Assembly: GCA_037953745.1 (NCBI GenBank)
Contig: JBAKBP010003134.1
Location: 95,909-159,908 of the forward strand
Source of the DNA: Lithodes maja
Taxonomy: Eukaryota; Arthropoda; Malacostraca; Decapoda; Lithodidae
DNA: 64,000 bases
Direction of reading: 5' to 3'
The notes beneath the pieces were generated by a model that did no database searches, had not been told where the DNA came from, and was given only the letters and a program-made list of their open reading frames with translations. Made by a program: the position numbers and the translations under genes. How positions within the stretch are numbered: position 1 is the first letter of the stretch; every line of letters begins with the position of its first letter. Shown in pieces: positions 61,701-64,000 of the stretch.

Positions 61701-64000
61701 GGATTTAGAGCCTCTATAACTGGGCTATCTTAATACAAGAGAGGTAGACATATAATAGAGCTAAAATCACCCTAAAAACTAAGATAATTAACATTGAATT
61801 GACAAAATAATATTTTCTCAAAAACTATTTTCTGAGATTGGACACTAAAGTGAATTGGTCTTGTATGGTGGAGACACAAAATGGGATTTAGAGCCTCTAT
61901 AACTGGGCTATCTACACGAGAGGTAGACATATAATAGAGCTAAAATCACCCTAAAAACTAAGATAATTAACATTGAATTGACAAAATAATAATTTCTCAA
62001 AAACTATTTTCTGAGATTGGACACTAAAGTGAATTGGTCTTGTATGGTGGAGACACAAAACGGGATTTAGAGCCTCTATAACTGGGCTATCTACACGAGA
62101 GGTAGACATATAATAGAGCTAAAATCACCCTAAAAACTAAGATAATTAACATTGAATTGACAAAATAATAATTTCTCAAAAACTATTTTCTGAGATTGGA
62201 CACTAAAGTGAATTGGTCTTGTATGGTGGAGACACAAAACGGGATTTAGAGCCTCTATAACTGGGCTATCTACACGAGAGGTAGACATATAATAGAGCTA
62301 AAATCACCCTAAAAACTAAGATAATTAACATTGAATTGACAAAATAATAATTTCTCAAAAACTATTTTCTGAGATTGGACACTAAAGTGAATTGGTCTTG
62401 TATGGTGGAGACACAAAACGGGATTTAGAACCTCTATAACTGGGCTATCTACACGAGAGGTAGACATATAATAGAGCTAAAATCACCCTAAAAACTAAGA
62501 TAATTAACATTGAATTGACAAAATAATAATTTCTCAAAAACTATTTTCTGAGATTGGACACTAAAGTGAATTGGTCTTGTATGGTGGAGACACAAAACGG
62601 GATTTAGAGCCTCTATAACTGGGCTATCTACACGAGAGGTAGACATATAATAGAGCTAAAATCACCCTAAAAACTAAGATAATTAACATTGAATTGACAA
62701 AATAATATTTTCTCAAAAACTATTTTCTGAGAGTGGACACTAAAGTGAATTGGTCTTGTATGGTGGAGACATAAAACGGGATTTAGAGCCTCTATAACTG
62801 GGCTATCTTAATACAAGAGAGGTAGACATATAATAGAGCTAAAATCACCCTAAAAACTAAGATAATTAACATTGAATTGACAAAATAATATTTTCTCAAA
62901 AACTATTTTCTGAGATTGGACACTAAAGTGAATTGGTCTTGTATGGTGGAGACATAAAACGGGATTTAGAGCCTCTATAACTGGGCTATCTTAATACAAG
63001 AGAGGTAGACATATAATAGAGCTAAAATCACCCTAAAAACTAAGATAATTAACATTGAATTGACAAAATAATATTTTCTCAAAAACTATTTTCTGAGATT
63101 GGACACTAAAGTGAATTGGTCTTGTATGGTGGAGACACAAAATGGGATTTAGAGCCTCTATAACTGGGCTATCTACACGAGAGGTAGACATATAATAGAG
63201 CTAAAATCACCCTAAAAACTAAGATCATTAACATTGAATTGACAAAATAATATTTTCTCAAAAACTATTTTCTGAGATTGGACACTAAAGTGAATTGGTC
63301 TTGTATGGTGGAGACACAAAACGGGATTTAGAGCCTCTATAACTGGGCTATCTACACGAGAGGTAGACATATAATACAGCTAAAATCACCCTAAAAACTA
63401 AGATAATTAACATTGAATTGACAAAATAATATTTTCTCAAAAACTATTTTCTGAGATTGGACACTAAAGTGAATGGGTCTTGTATGGTGGAGACACAAAA
63501 TGGGATTTAGAGCCTCTATAACTTGGCTATCTTAATACAAGAGAGGTAGACATATAATAGAGCTAAAATCACCCTAAAAACTAAGATAATTAACATTGAA
63601 TTGACAAAATAATATTTTCTCAAAAACTATTTTCTGAGATTGGACACTAAAGTGAATTGGTCTTGTATGGTGGAGACACAAAATGGGATTTAGAGCCTCT
63701 ATAACTGGGCTATCTACACGAGAGGTAGACATATAATAGAGCTAAAATCACCCTAAAAACTAAGATAATTAACATTGAATTGACAAAATAATAATTTCTC
63801 AAAAACTATTTTCTGAGATTGGACACTAAAGTGAATTGGTCTTGTATGGTGGAGACACAAAACGGGATTTAGAGCCTCTATAACTGGGCTATCTACACGA
63901 GAGGTAGACATATAATAGAGCTAAAATCACCCTAAAAACTAAGATAATTAACATTGAATTGACAAAATAATAATTTCTCAAAAACTATTTTCTGAGATTG
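49700..64000 (+). repeat. Array zone with second higher-order repeat family
   Basis: Markers recur in fixed order. CACCCAAAAAACTAAG occurs at 50215, 52486, 54576 and 59018. CTTGAATGGTGG occurs at 51031, 53305, 55395, 59837 and 60850. The shortened ATATAAACGGG unit occurs at 51516, 53790, 55880, 60322 and 61335. AGACTCCATAACTGG occurs at 51711, 53984, 56075, 60517 and 61530. Spacings are about 2,273, 2,090, 4,442 and 1,013 bp. The block thus contains about 12 monomers, with variable gain or loss, and the array continues past the window. Confidence 0.9.

Larger units (their letters stand above)
9451..64000 (+). repeat. Satellite array of about 180-bp monomers (about 300 copies)
   Basis: One head-to-tail, single-orientation array fills the rest of the window and runs off its right end. 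A monomer begins, for example, at GAGATTGGACACTAAAGTG and passes through GGAGACAYAAAACGGG, AGAGCCTCTATAACTGGGC, GAGAGGTAGACATATAATAG, CACCCTAAAAACTA, TTAACATTGAATTGAC and CTCAAAAACTATTTTCT. Periods measured between successive GTATGG motifs are 179 bp (62042, 62221, 62400, 62579, 62758) and 183 bp (62758 to 62941). The 4-bp difference is TCTACACGAG versus TCTTAATACAAGAG; an extra A in ATAAAAACGGG gives 184. The main co-varying sites are AAGAT/AGGCT before AATTAAC, TAATATTTT/TAATAATTT, CCTCT/CCAAT and CACAAAA/CATAAAA. The length is close to one nucleosome repeat, as in many centromeric or heterochromatic satellites. No other sequence interrupts the array. Confidence 0.97.

Noticed and set aside
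9451..64000. CRISPR array
   Set aside because: The repeated unit is a contiguous 179-184 bp monomer with no short repeat/unique spacer alternation, and there are no cas genes; the context is eukaryotic.
9451..64000. CENP-B box in the monomer
   Set aside because: The ACGGG of ACAAAACGGGATT matches the right half of the box, but the TTCG half at the required distance is absent (GAGA there), so the box is incomplete.
9451..64000. Telomeric or subtelomeric simple repeat
   Set aside because: No TTAGG, TTAGGG or related short repeat run occurs at either end of the array; CCCTAAAAACTA in the monomer is only a single chance resemblance per unit.

Overview
The window looks like nuclear DNA of a eukaryote, probably an animal. 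It has intronless-looking ORFs for secreted glycoproteins, AATAAA-type poly(A) signals, pol III box-like elements, a TTAA-flanked short inverted-repeat element and a giant AT-rich satellite array. There are no bacterial operons, Shine-Dalgarno sites, rRNA genes or CRISPR arrays. The clade cannot be fixed from the sequence; an arthropod or crustacean is only a guess.

Region 1 (1-9450) is a decaying tandem cluster of one gene family, all on the minus strand. Each unit is about 1.4-2.2 kb. In transcription order a unit holds a GC-rich, tRNA-like (SINE-like) spacer, an upstream leader, an ORF of about 300-350 codons, and a 0.3-0.5 kb spacer element whose ends resemble piggyBac-type termini and which carries the likely poly(A) signal. 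Five gene copies are visible. The copies starting at 3208 and 6497 are open from end to end. The copies starting at 1518, 4620 and 8713 carry frameshifts. Two further relics of coding sequence lie at about 5165-5412 and 7634-7672, and the left edge of the window begins in the upstream flank of yet another copy. The product is a predicted secreted or surface glycoprotein with a signal peptide, eight conserved cysteines, four to six N-glycosylation sequons and, in the better copies, a hydrophobic GPI-like tail. I do not recognise the family.

Region 2 (about 9451 to the window end, about 54.5 kb and continuing beyond it) is one uninterrupted head-to-tail satellite array of roughly 300 monomers. 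Monomers come in 179-, 183- and 184-bp length classes that cluster in zones. Diagnostic variants recur at fixed long spacings: exactly 2,888 bp, then 3,803 and 3,369 bp in the middle; about 2,090, 2,273 and 4,442 bp on the right; and 8,446 bp on the left. This shows higher-order repeats and multi-kilobase duplications. The monomer carries a 22-bp near-dyad.

The most interesting link is between the regions. Spacers in the gene cluster carry diverged, correctly ordered pieces of the satellite monomer (about 1980-2017, 3525-3560, 4900-4950 and 7478-7627). The array starts directly inside a half copy of the same spacer element at 9249-9450. The simplest reading is that the satellite arose by amplification of sequence from this gene-family spacer. 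No gene was found in the array; its short ORFs are periodic read-throughs of the monomer.
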